Of a stretch of 15,000 bases of DNA, positions 1-8,257 are shown one piece after another (positions within the stretch are counted from its first letter, which is position 1; every line of letters starts with the position of its first letter). Under the pieces are notes generated by a model. That model ran no database searches. It saw only the letters and a list, made by a program, of their open reading frames with translations, and had not been told where the DNA came from. The translations under genes and the position numbers were made by a program. The DNA comes from Mycoemilia scoparia (taxonomy: Eukaryota > Kickxellomycota > Kickxellomycetes > Kickxellales > Kickxellaceae): assembly GCA_027575805.1 (NCBI GenBank), contig JANBPU010000355.1:1-15000 (forward strand), written 5' to 3'.

Positions 1-31
1 GTCAATTTTTTTCTTAAAATTAGGCTATTAC

Positions 32-321
32 CTTGGGGACCATAATTGTCTGCCAAAAAATGAAAAGTGGCCATATTCGAGATTTCTATAATTTCATGCT
101 TTATTTGGACAATTCTATTGTTTTGAAAAATTAAGCAAGAATTAGAATCAAGAATAATAGATCAAATCACTGATATCTCAACACTTGGGATCAAGTCGAT
201 TTATAGTTTTTGGTCCTTAACAACAAATCTGTCTTTAACTTTAAATTTGTGTATAATTTACTCTTACCTGCTTTACTTCTTCCTTGCTGTTGTTGTTGGT
301 TTGACGAAATCCAAGGCCAAA
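32..321 (-). other. Possible 5' end of a divergent gene (leader exon plus start exon)
   Basis: On the minus strand a CAG|GTAAGAG donor falls at 267 and a TTTGGCAG acceptor ends at 50. The short exon after the acceptor (49 down to 32) contains an ATG at 43-41 encoding M-V-P-K, then a second donor-like AAG|GTAATAG at 31. This fits a gene divergent from mS37 with an untranslated first exon and a four-codon start exon, the rest lying off the left edge. No protein family can be read from four residues. Otherwise this AT-rich stretch would be the mS37 promoter. The basis is splice-site patterns only, so support is weak. Confidence 0.2.
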
Positions 322-322
322 A

Positions 323-757
323 ATGACGGTACATATTAAGAAATTAAAAGTGCGACCAAAGAAGGCAGCCAACATTACGCCCTGTGCAGCTCACATGACA
401 ACGCTTGTTAATTGCTGGGCCTCGCTTGGAATCAATGATTCTCGGTGCGCCAATTCAGCCCAGGCATTATTGACCTGTATGCAGAAATCAGTAAGTAGCA
501 TCCCATTGCTTTTTGCAGCTTAATTAATCGAACTGTATGGCCACGCCATTGATATCCTTTATATATATATATATATATATATATATTCCACCCAATTTCT
601 TGGGCACTACTTTATGCCCTTGAATACAAGATCCAACCAAATTGTTACTATTGTGTTTATTTTTATTGCTGGGGTGTAGAAACCAGCCACCAAGCAAGTC
701 TCGGATATCAACTACCATTTGGCACGTTTCGGAAAACAAGTCTTGGGAAAGAAATAA
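323..757 (+). CDS. MRP10: Mitochondrial small ribosomal subunit protein mS37 (Mrp10-like, twin CX9C)
   Basis: Two exons, 323-490 and 680-757, join in phase 0 to give 81 residues. The intron (491-679) starts GTAAGT and ends GTGTAG. Residues 21-52 hold a textbook CHCH fold: C21-X9-C31 and C42-X9-C52. The N-terminus is basic, as expected for an rRNA-binding mitoribosomal protein, and the second exon adds a basic tail with the motif NYHLARFGKQVLGKK. This family enters the intermembrane space by the Mia40 pathway and then sits in the small mitoribosomal subunit. The twin CX9C spacing and tail fit Mrp10/mS37 better than Cox17- or Cox19-type proteins. A neighbouring reading without splicing would end at 523 and lose the conserved tail. 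The intron carries a (TA)n run. Confidence 0.82.
560..586. repeat. (TA)n microsatellite in the mS37 intron
   Basis: About thirteen uninterrupted TA units lie in the middle of the single mS37 intron. It is a simple repeat that is likely length-variable and has no visible coding consequence. Confidence 0.9.
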
Positions 758-1026
758 AATAGTCGAGCCGCGCAATACTTTTTTAATGATGACTACAGCC
801 ATACTGATTGTATAGAAACAAATGAAAAGTTCGCTAGAATAAAAAGAACGCTACTACAACCACCACCATACATGATCAGATAAAGAAAAGTTAAATAGTA
901 GCCCCATAACATTGTCAAGTGAAGCAAAATGTACTTTGCCATTATTGCCCGATAGCATTTTATATAAAGATAAGCTTATGCTTAATTGGAATGGCTCAAA
1001 TGTAACAGACGCAAAAAGTGGTAATA

Positions 1027-1676
1027 ATGGCGGAATATGATAGCACCAGAGATACAGAGAAACTAGACTGGGGTCTGGATCCAATGTTCTGGACAGCAGC
1101 TAAACTGTTTGTAGCAGATATCTTGAAATCCCGGCCTGCCCATTTACCAGAAGTCTATTTTGTAGGCGAATATAAAGTTGTTAGGCAAGTCGAGATTGTG
1201 GGTGTTGTGGTAGGAGTAACCAATTCAGCAAAGTTCAATTCGTTTCTAGGTAAGTGTATAAACATTTAAAGTTAAATTTCGATATTTAGATGGCCTAGTA
1301 CCTTGTTTTCGTATGTGGTATCAAAAACAATGTTATTCTGGCCTCGAACTTATTTTATCTCACTGGCTATGTGTAAAATGTGACTTTAGTGGATGATGGA
1401 ACTGGAGTTATTCCTTGTATTCAATGGCATCCAAGAAATTTTGGCGATTCATCAGAAAAGACAGCAGGAGCAGCATTGCCGGGATATTACGGAGGAAATC
1501 CAGAGAGCAACGCCCCGGCCATTTCGCTTGGCAGTCTGGTGTGTGTGGTGGGAAAGATGTCAGAGTTTAGAAACCAACTGCAGATAAAAGCAAAAAGCGT
1601 GGTCAATGTCGATAATGATCCGAATTTTGAGACGCTAGCTTGGCTCGAAAGGATGGCTATCCGTAAATCCATATAA
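1027..1676 (+). CDS. STN1: CST complex subunit STN1, OB-fold-only form
   Basis: Exons 1027-1249 and 1390-1676 join in phase 1 (G|TG gives Val) to encode 169 residues; the intron runs GTAAGT to TTTAG. STN1 acts with CTC1/TEN1-type partners at telomeres, binding single-stranded DNA, limiting telomerase and recruiting Pol alpha-primase. Family signs are the N-terminal LDPMFW segment (about 17-22), an OB core with VRQVEIVGVVVGV (52-64), the VDDGTGVI strand (75-82), and the late OB strand LQIKA followed by PNFETLAWLERM. The start is the ATG at 1027; a GTG nine bases upstream is in frame but unlikely. There is no C-terminal winged-helix region: the protein stops just after the OB fold, and no long ORF follows before 2300. 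Plant STN1 is similarly a single OB fold of about 160 residues. Confidence 0.85.
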
Positions 1677-2320
1677 CATGTTTATTCATAATTGTGCATA
1701 TTTTTATTTGCGAGTATATACTGTATGTGTCAGCTTCTTTCTTTCAAAATATTTTTGAGTTAAAAACAAGCAGAGGAAATGAAGACTGGGATAAATTGTG
1801 TTATTGTGAGAGTCATTGGAACCGACTCACTCTTATTTAAGACCAATTTATTAGATATGAATTATAATTATTGGCCACCAAAATATTGAATAATGAGTGA
1901 TTAATTGTTGAGTGTGTGTGATCCGTTTGACTACTCATATTAAATCGAAATGAGGTTGGATAATACTATACTTTGCAAAGTGTCGTTTGAAATTGTCACC
2001 ACCATAAGCCCCATCCAACTTTCTTTGACACTTCAAAGTTGAATCTTGGAAAATAGAACCAACTGCTGACTAAAATAGTATTTAAACAAGCTCAAGCTCA
2101 GGCCCAGGCCATTCATTTTTCTTTTTATCGATTTGGATATCTAAACTCTACTCGACCCATATAGTCATTTTTACGTCAATAGCTACACATCAACTATTTA
2201 CCGAACAGCCTATAGTTTGAAAGGCATTACCGATCAAGCGACAAATCTCCAGATACCATCGACGTTATTATCAAGCCCACCCCTCCCCCTTCCTCGCCCA
2301 AAAAAAAGAAAAGAAAAAAT
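1677..2320. other. Intergenic region between STN1 and the Cys-rich ORF
   Basis: This is AT-rich DNA with no convincing coding exon. It should hold the STN1 3' UTR and the promoter and leader of the next gene. A short inverted repeat is visible: CAACTTT near 2018 pairs with AAAGTTG near 2035, beside a second partial pair (GGTTGGAT near 1954 with ATCCAACT near 2015). A C-rich then A-rich tract (2277-2320) lies directly upstream of the next ATG. I found no STN1 winged-helix coding sequence here. Confidence 0.5.
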
Positions 2321-2500
2321 ATGTGCACCGATCATTACATATATTGTACTGTTTGTAAAGATATTGCTGTGTACAAAAAATATACATGTGGTAAGGGCTA
2401 TTGCTGCAAGGATCCCGAAGTTGAAACAAAATATGGAAAATGTCTTGACTGTATTGATAAAGAGAACCAGCCAAGTTTTAATAATGTATATGGAGCTTGA
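2321..2500 (+). CDS. Small cysteine-rich protein, unrecognised (59 aa)
   Basis: An ATG at 2321 in an A-rich context opens a 59-codon frame ending TGA at 2498-2500. Eight cysteines fall at residues 2, 9, 12, 23, 28, 29, 41 and 44, with a histidine at 5. They form two CX2C pairs (C9-X2-C12 and C41-X2-C44) around a central TCGKGYCC segment. That spacing suggests a compact zinc-binding or disulfide-rich fold. No signal peptide is visible, so zinc binding in the cytosol or nucleus is more likely than a secreted cystine knot; this is inference. In the other plus frame the same DNA encodes an unremarkable, cysteine-poor product, so the cysteine pattern is specific to this frame. I do not recognise the family. 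Further exons are possible but not needed. Confidence 0.55.
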   Translation: MCTDHYIYCTVCKDIAVYKKYTCGKGYCCKDPEVETKYGKCLDCIDKENQPSFNNVYGA

Positions 2501-2693
2501 ATTGTTGGCAACTAACTTGTGCGTATATCCTTTTTTGGTCAATTTGCAAGAAATTCATCAATAGCTTCTTTTTTTGCTAGAGCATTTTCGAATAAATGAA
2601 ATAGTGATTCCCCCATAATAAACAGTAGTGATCAATCAAATTTATTACAGAAAATAATAAACAATAAAAATTTATAGTAAACACACATATTCA

Positions 2694-2730
2694 TAAAGAA
2701 AGAAAGAAAGAAAGAGAGAGTGAGCGAGAG
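2694..2730. repeat. (GAAA)n / (GA)n purine tract upstream of PSF1
   Basis: Tandem AAAG units grade into GA units on the plus strand, ending about 30 bases before the PSF1 start codon. It lies in the promoter or 5' UTR. Purine runs like this often exclude nucleosomes, but no specific function can be read. Confidence 0.8.
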
Positions 2731-2760
2731 ATACAAGTGCAAGAATAAGAACAAGAAACA

Positions 2761-3639
2761 ATGTTAGGAAGCGAAGGCCAGAAACTATTGCTTGAAGCCA
2801 AACGTACAACAACCGAACACTTGCCTGTCTATAATGAACAACAAGTTCGGATAGTTTCACGAGAAGTTCGACAACTTTGGGAACAGATCGAAGCACTAAC
2901 CACCCAGATTCCTGAAGCACCACCGCCACTACTCTCAAGACATGAACAACCCACCATCACCAGCAATAAAAACATCAATGGGGACAATAATAGTAGCAGT
3001 ACCCTGGGTACGACACCTCAACAGCAACTTAAATACCAAGGCTCTACATTATCATCTTCCCAACAGCAACAACAAATGTTATATTCAAGCCAGACTGGGG
3101 GAGGCGGCGGCGGTGATGATGATGCTGGAGAGTATGATATAGACGATGGGACCGGGACACACTATGCCAATCCCGAAGCAGCCGCAGCCGCCTCCTATGG
3201 TGCTGAGCTTTTGTTGTACCAACTGACCATCCACCAAAACAAACGAATTCTAATGGCATACCACCACCGTCGTCTTGACGACTACCTAGTCCCCCTGCTA
3301 TGGTCGTTCCACGGCTCCGTCTCGTTAGTTCCTCCACAGGCCAGAGACAGAATGTCCCACACCGAACGTGAATTCATGTCCACATACTCGAAAAATCTCC
3401 AATCCTATCAAAGCCAATTGGAAAGTGCCTATAGCGACTATGACATTGACCTTGAGCTGACTCACAACATTGAGCACCCGCCCCGAGAATTGTTCATCGA
3501 AGTCAGAGTGGTCCAGGACTGTGGCCAGGTTCAGACCGAATTTGGCACAGTTAATCTCGAAAAAGGATCGCAACACTTTTTAAGAAGAGCTGATGTCGAG
3601 CATCTTATTGCTCAAGGATATCTTCAGCATGTCAATTGA
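2761..3639 (+). CDS. PSF1: DNA replication complex GINS protein PSF1
   Basis: This is a single exon of 292 residues. PSF1 is one of the four GINS subunits; with Cdc45 and Mcm2-7 it forms the replicative CMG helicase in the nucleus. The N-terminal helix (residues 1-50, with LPVYNEQQVR) and the second block (148-222, with QNKRILMAYHHRRLDDY) form the alpha-helical A domain. The C-terminal B domain (244-292) has the hallmark EVRVVQDCGQVQTEFGTVNL and SQHFLRRADVEHLIAQGYL blocks. Usual length is about 195-230 residues. The excess is a low-complexity insert at about 53-147, rich in Gln, Ser, Asn, a Gly6 run and acidic residues, placed between the first two helices. The gene is convergent with CCR4. 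The start is the first ATG and matches the family N-terminus. Confidence 0.93.
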   Translation: MLGSEGQKLLLEAKRTTTEHLPVYNEQQVRIVSREVRQLWEQIEALTTQIPEAPPPLLSRHEQPTITSNKNINGDNNSSSTLGTTPQQQLKYQGSTLSSSQQQQQMLYSSQTGGGGGGDDDAGEYDIDDGTGTHYANPEAAAAASYGAELLLYQLTIHQNKRILMAYHHRRLDDYLVPLLWSFHGSVSLVPPQARDRMSHTEREFMSTYSKNLQSYQSQLESAYSDYDIDLELTHNIEHPPRELFIEVRVVQDCGQVQTEFGTVNLEKGSQHFLRRADVEHLIAQGYLQHVN

Positions 3640-4130
3640 TATCCCAGTGTGCGCTAAGGCCATCAACAAAAGTTTATAAATTCTATTTTTAGATTAACAA
3701 GATTGCTTCATAAACTCTTTTGTAGAAAATCATAATGTATGATAGCCTGCAATAATAAACTCCAACAAACAGCCGCAGAACAGGTGAATTTGAAAAATGT
3801 GAATAAATATTTAAACTAAACATGAGAGAAAAAGGACAAAAGTAGTACTATGTGTAATCGTGCTTTACTCAAAAGAAAAATAGTAGTAATAGTAAAGAGG
3901 AGAAGGTGGTGGAGGTGGTGGAGGAGGCAACAAACTTCAAACGATAAAGAAAAAACAAAAGTATGGTAGTAGTATATAATAATAAAGAGCTCAATAACAC
4001 CAAGAGTATACAAACTCTACTCTTGAAAATATGTTTGTTGTTGGTACAGATGAAATATTGGGCCGAATAATATATATAAATAATATATAGATGTATGTCA
4101 GTGTTAAATAGATGGACAATAACCTTGCAT
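3640..4130. other. Convergent intergenic region, PSF1 and CCR4 3' ends
   Basis: Both flanking genes end here, so this should hold two 3' UTRs and facing poly(A) sites. AATAAA-like signals occur on the plus strand near 3754 and 3802. A purine-rich GGTGGAGGTGGTGGAGGAGG run lies at about 3908-3928, and TA-rich low-complexity DNA at 4068-4090. I see no gene or structured element. Confidence 0.5.
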
Positions 4131-6737
4131 TTATTTGTTAGAACCACTACCACTGCCAGCTACAGAATTAACAGCAGCAGAGAGCTTTTGGCCAGATTGG
4201 GACTTTTCAAGACCACTGGCAGCTGGTCTCCACCGGAATTCAGCCATAAGCGGAATATGATCCGAAGGAATATGTGGGTGTGGGAACCCAACATTTGATT
4301 TGCGCCACTTTTCGTCAATCGGTCCCAGGACCCCGACTGGAGCAAGCGTCTTGGATGTGTGCCAGATATAATCGATAGCACCCTGGAACATCGGCGTATA
4401 GTTTGTAATTGGAAGTTCGCCAAGTGAGGAGTAGGCAGATTTGATCGAAAAGTGGTGGGAAAGCCCGGCTGTTGCGCAGTCAGTGTATGATGCAAGCTTG
4501 GCCAAATCTTGGTGGTCAGTAGACAGTTTTCCACGGGACATGAATTCGTATAGCCCAGATTCTGGGACGGAATTGAAATCGCCGCAAATAATTGACGAAG
4601 CTCGGGTTGCCGAGGACGTAAGCTGCGATTCCGAAGGATTGGACTTGGCCAGCATGCTCTGGTTGAGTGTAGCGGGAGTCGAGCTACGGCTGCTGACGCT
4701 ATTGCGATGTGGACTACCAGCTGAAGCTGCAGTTGCTGCTGCCGCTGCCGCTGCAACTTGCTTGGCGCTGGGCTGGTTATAGTGTGGCCCATTAGGTCGA
4801 TAATAGTTGGCCAGACGACCAAGCTCATCCATCATCATTGAGCTCTGCAGCATTTTGACATCAGTGTACTCGGGATTCCAATGGATATGCGCATTGGCCA
4901 CAATCAGCAGCGGCTCGTCAGAAAGAGATTTGTGTCTCAAAACAACAAACCCACAAATATTGTCTTTGGTCAAGAAGCGGTTAAAGAAATCGTCGGACTT
5001 GTGGATATTCTGCTTATTCATGGCCGACTGCTGGAATTCAATCAAATGGGTAGTGACTAGGTCCAGCATTGTCTCCCGATAGAATGTGGCACACCCATCA
5101 ACGCTCTTACGCTCTTCTTCGGTCATGGTCCGGGCACGCGATTTGGGCCAAAAGACGCCGCCATAGCCAAGCTCCTGGAGCTTTGGCTTAAAGAATGATT
5201 CATACTGACTGGAAGTGACTTCCTGGAGACACATTATATCCGCGCCGAGCATAGTCAATTCAGACAAAACAGAGTCACGGCGGTACTCCCATTCCAGAGC
5301 CCAAGATGGACAATACCCATAAAGCTGTGGGGTAGCATACTTTGAGCACAAAACGTTATAGCTGACAACACTAATGAGGTCCTTACTGTCCTGCTGTTGC
5401 TGGGCATTTGTGGACTCGAAGGTTATCCATTCACGGTCGGGTGGTGGTGGTGGCTGTGGCTTTGAATCTCGGAGATACTGAACTGTGGCCTTTGTTCCAC
5501 TACGCTGCAGCATTTCAAGAACTTCACTTTCGACTGGATTGCCTTCTAGGCCCAAAGTTTCTAGCATATACAGAGTCCCAATCTCCAGTGGAACTCGTTC
5601 AATTCGGTTGTCAAAAAGCAACAATTCTTTGAGTCGGCAGCACAAACCAATATCGCTGGGAATTCTGGTCAGCTGGTTTCCACTGGCATCGAGTTCCTCC
5701 AGATTTCTGAGCTTGGAGATGTCTCGAGGCAATTCCTTCAATTGGTTGTGGTTGATGTACAGTTTTGTTAGGAAAGTGTATCCGAGAAGTTCTTTGGCCA
5801 GGGCACGCAATCCCATGCCTCCCATATCAAGTTCGGTCCATGATAGCTTGGAAGAATTGTTTGTTCCAGCTGGGCCGCCTTGGCCTAAATAGCCCATGCC
5901 CTGACCTGCAGCTGTTGTAGTGGTTGTCAACATCCCATGACGTGCGACAGGTGTTCCCGAGCGTCCCATAGCGGCGGCAGTAGAAGCATTGTTCGGTGTG
6001 GCCGACGCTCCGCCATTCCCTTTACTATTGTTGTTGTTCTGGGGTGTAGAAGGACGCATTACAATCGCACCGCCGCTTACAGTCTGGGGTGTAGCGACTC
6101 TATCACCTCCGAATCCGCTGGGAGTAATTGAGCTATTGCCTTGCGATGGGGTTCCGGCTGTGGTGGTGGTGGTAGTAGTAGTGGCAGCAGCAGCAGCAGC
6201 AGCGGCGGCGGCGGCAGCGGCGGCAGAGGCAGCAACGGCAGCAGCAATATTGCTTTGGGAGCGCTGTTGAGCAATGGCAACTCGGGCATGATAGTGCGGA
6301 CTTGCAGCAGCACGGGACCGTTTCTGATACATGAGCTGGACCTGGTGGAACTCAGAGGCTGGGGCCATAGGCTGAGGCATGCTGTGAATTGGGGGGCCGC
6401 CTACGCCCATGGCGGCCGAGCTGTTGGTATTGGGACCAGATACATTGGAATGCTGCTGGGGGCTGCTGTTCATGAGCAGCGAATTAAGGCCAGGAGTATG
6501 GCGGCTGGGCATCCCTACAATCGGGCCATTGCCGTTATTGCTTGCTGGCAATGGAGAGCCATAAAGAACGGTTCCGCCAGTGCTGACGGGGCCGCCCGAG
6601 TAGGCGTTGTGGGAGTGGTGGTGGTGGGGGTGGTGGTGAGTCTTTAGCCCGGGAATGTTACCATACATGTGAGCAGCAGCATTGCCCGATTGAGTAATTG
6701 GCTGGTGCAATGGCAGCTGCTGGTAATTATAATTCAT
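4131..6737 (-). CDS. CCR4: CCR4 poly(A) deadenylase (LRR plus EEP nuclease), CCR4-NOT catalytic subunit
   Basis: This intronless gene encodes 868 residues. CCR4 removes mRNA poly(A) tails as part of CCR4-NOT. Residues about 1-295 are low complexity: a His-rich patch (34-43), a long poly-Ala run then Thr8 (about 165-194), and Asn/Gly-rich DNA. Leucine-rich repeats follow at about 300-405 (for example LRNLEELDASGNQLTRIP); in yeast these contact Caf1/Pop2. The EEP (exonuclease-endonuclease-phosphatase) domain spans about 455-838. Its catalytic residues are visible: SYNVL (about 460), LQEV (Glu about 507), HIHW (about 618), GDFNS (about 720), AIDYIW (Asp about 790) and SDH (about 828). A 55-60 residue Ala/Ser-rich insert (about 657-715) splits the nuclease between HIHW and GDFNS. 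The start codon at 6737 is the first ATG in frame. Confidence 0.95.
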   Translation of the reverse strand: MNYNYQQLPLHQPITQSGNAAAHMYGNIPGLKTHHHPHHHHSHNAYSGGPVSTGGTVLYGSPLPASNNGNGPIVGMPSRHTPGLNSLLMNSSPQQHSNVSGPNTNSSAAMGVGGPPIHSMPQPMAPASEFHQVQLMYQKRSRAAASPHYHARVAIAQQRSQSNIAAAVAASAAAAAAAAAAAAAATTTTTTTTAGTPSQGNSSITPSGFGGDRVATPQTVSGGAIVMRPSTPQNNNNSKGNGGASATPNNASTAAAMGRSGTPVARHGMLTTTTTAAGQGMGYLGQGGPAGTNNSSKLSWTELDMGGMGLRALAKELLGYTFLTKLYINHNQLKELPRDISKLRNLEELDASGNQLTRIPSDIGLCCRLKELLLFDNRIERVPLEIGTLYMLETLGLEGNPVESEVLEMLQRSGTKATVQYLRDSKPQPPPPPDREWITFESTNAQQQQDSKDLISVVSYNVLCSKYATPQLYGYCPSWALEWEYRRDSVLSELTMLGADIMCLQEVTSSQYESFFKPKLQELGYGGVFWPKSRARTMTEEERKSVDGCATFYRETMLDLVTTHLIEFQQSAMNKQNIHKSDDFFNRFLTKDNICGFVVLRHKSLSDEPLLIVANAHIHWNPEYTDVKMLQSSMMMDELGRLANYYRPNGPHYNQPSAKQVAAAAAAATAASAGSPHRNSVSSRSSTPATLNQSMLAKSNPSESQLTSSATRASSIICGDFNSVPESGLYEFMSRGKLSTDHQDLAKLASYTDCATAGLSHHFSIKSAYSSLGELPITNYTPMFQGAIDYIWHTSKTLAPVGVLGPIDEKWRKSNVGFPHPHIPSDHIPLMAEFRWRPAASGLEKSQSGQKLSAAVNSVAGSGSGSNK
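6180..6250. repeat. GCN/ACN triplet repeat encoding poly-Ala and poly-Thr in CCR4
   Basis: A run of GCA/GCG/GCC codons, read from the minus strand, then eight Thr codons encodes about 20 alanines and 8 threonines in the CCR4 N-terminal region. The mixed codons suggest an older repeat rather than a freshly expanded pure one. Confidence 0.85.
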
Positions 6738-7879
6738 AAATAGACTGGTGGTGCTGTTTTGCTAAAGGAAAGTAGGTGGTGGTTGTGCTTGGGGCGTTGC
6801 CTGTTGTTGTGTAAAAGAAAAGAGATTTCAGGCTAGAATTGGTGGCGATAGCAGCAGCAGCAACACGGCAAATGTTGAATGACGACCACTGGTCTCCTCA
6901 TAAACGTTGGAAGTAGTAAGGTGCGCTAAGCGTGAGAGATATACAAAAAGCGTTCTTGGTATGCAGTATAGGCTAGAGGCGAGATATAAAATATAGAATG
7001 GACAAGAAAGGGGGAGCGGTTCACTCCACTTTCCACTTTAGTGCTTGGGTGGTGAGAGCCGTGTGTAAAATTAAGCGTGCGTGCGTATGTGTGAGGAAAG
7101 AAAAGTTTGTGAATCTTGAACTGTGTCCAAAAGAAGAGCAAAACAAGGGTTTAAATGCTGGGCACAAAGGGCCACAAAAAGTAGCAAAGTGTTTGTGTGT
7201 GTGCAGTACGAGCAAAACCTCGAAACGCTGGCTGTTGGCAAGGATTAGTTTCTCTCACTTTAGAGGGCTTAAAGTTTGGGTGTGTAAGAAGCGACGGGAG
7301 CAAAAGTAAAATAGGCTGCTATGATCCAAAAAGGCCCTTATTTCTTTTTATATCCTGGTTGGCTTTATTTGTACCCGAATCTCTGAGCTAATAGGCTGCT
7401 CCCCTTTGCTCCTATGAGATGATGGTGACCTACCCACTTGGCTTGCCCCACATTTCGCATGCACACACGCCTGCGCATAAAGACATGCGCATTTATCCTC
7501 CTGGCCGACTGTTCGCTAATGCTATTCACACACGCATCAAAAGATTTCTGATAATGTGGTCTTTGAATCGATTATACCACCTGTGGCGTGCCTTATAGCC
7601 TAAAGGCACAAAACCACATGTTTAAATAAATCAAACTAGCACTGTGCCATTGTCTGTGTCTTATTGCCTGCGATCTGCTAAAGCAATGGTCCATTAAAGC
7701 ACAAAGCTTATGAATTATCTCTCACTGTTTGTTTAATTGTGGTCAGTAGTAGACCGACCGTTTGGACCACCCGATCATGATAATGGGCTGTTGATACAGC
7801 ATGTTAAAACATGGTCCGAGTGTGTATTGATGAAGCTACCACCATCACCACCACAGCAATTGGTTTTGGCTGATTGATT

Positions 7880-7955
7880 TGGCAGAATCTCCCTTGAGGG
7901 TATACTAGAAGAATACCTTGGATAATAGCTAATGATCCGTCAGGCTCCAGCCAAA
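7880..7955 (+). repeat. Diverged dispersed repeat, copy 1
   Basis: These 76 bases align without gaps to the reverse complement of 10263-10338 with 58 identities by hand count. The last 17 bases (GTCAGGCTCCAGCCAAA) and the first 10 (TGGCAGAATC) are identical. Most mismatches are C/T or A/G. The full unit may extend further left. It is probably a transposable-element relic, but no coding frame is shared. Confidence 0.6.
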
Positions 7956-7992
7956 TGAGTGACTCTATAGCCCTTCAAAAATAACTACCCTA
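7949..7992 (+). mobile_element. Right-half fragment of the MITE-like element
   Basis: This segment matches the right half of the complete element at 8167-8257 (AGCCAAATGAGTGACTCTAT then AGCCCTTCAAAAATAA) and ends ACCCTA. The left half and its terminal repeat are missing; the dispersed repeat copy 1 sits there instead. Confidence 0.7.
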
Positions 7993-8066
7993 TTTTCTGC
8001 AGGAGACACAGCAGGTGCGTGCATTTGTGGATAGAGATTTCATTATAACAAACTAAAATCGTGGTG

Positions 8067-8102
8067 TTGCTGCTGCTGCTGCTGAGATGATGATGATGAT
8101 GA
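8067..8102. repeat. (TGC)n followed by (GAT)n microsatellite
   Basis: About five TGC units run directly into about six GAT units. The junction GCTGCTGCTGAGAT recurs at 8387-8400 and 8437-8450, so this is part of a locally repeated motif. Confidence 0.85.
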
Positions 8103-8166
8103 TCCTTGCTTCGTGGTATAGTGAAATCTCACAAGTCTTTGAGCAAAATGAGGCCCTGAGGCTGCA

Positions 8167-8257
8167 TATGGATCATAATTTTTGAAGGGTGCATGTTGGT
8201 AGGGGTAAACACAGCCAAATGAGTGACTCTATAGCCCTTCAAAAATAATAACCCATA
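8167..8257 (+). mobile_element. MITE-like TA-flanked inverted-repeat element, copy B (91 bp)
   Basis: The left end TATGGATCATAATTTTTGAA and the right end AAAAATAATAACCCATA are near-perfect inverted repeats of about 23 bases. The element is flanked by, or bounded by, TA, as for Tc1/mariner-type insertions. There is no coding capacity. The interior contains the family motif GGGGTAAACACAGCCAAATG. It lies in the intergenic DNA upstream of both CCR4 and LAMTOR1. Confidence 0.75.

Noticed and set aside
2217..2564. A 115-codon plus-strand frame over the Cys-rich gene
   Set aside because: It starts from a non-ATG codon, has a composition typical of AT-rich noise, and shadows the frame with the ordered cysteines.
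5989..6647. Long plus-strand frames opposite the CCR4 N-terminus
   Set aside because: They are antisense translations of the poly-Ala, poly-Thr and Gly/Pro triplet repeats; the CCR4 frame has clear domain evidence.
6998..7309. A 103-codon plus-strand frame in the CCR4 upstream region
   Set aside because: No family signs, built partly from GTGT-rich low-complexity DNA, and overlapped by equally long minus-strand frames.
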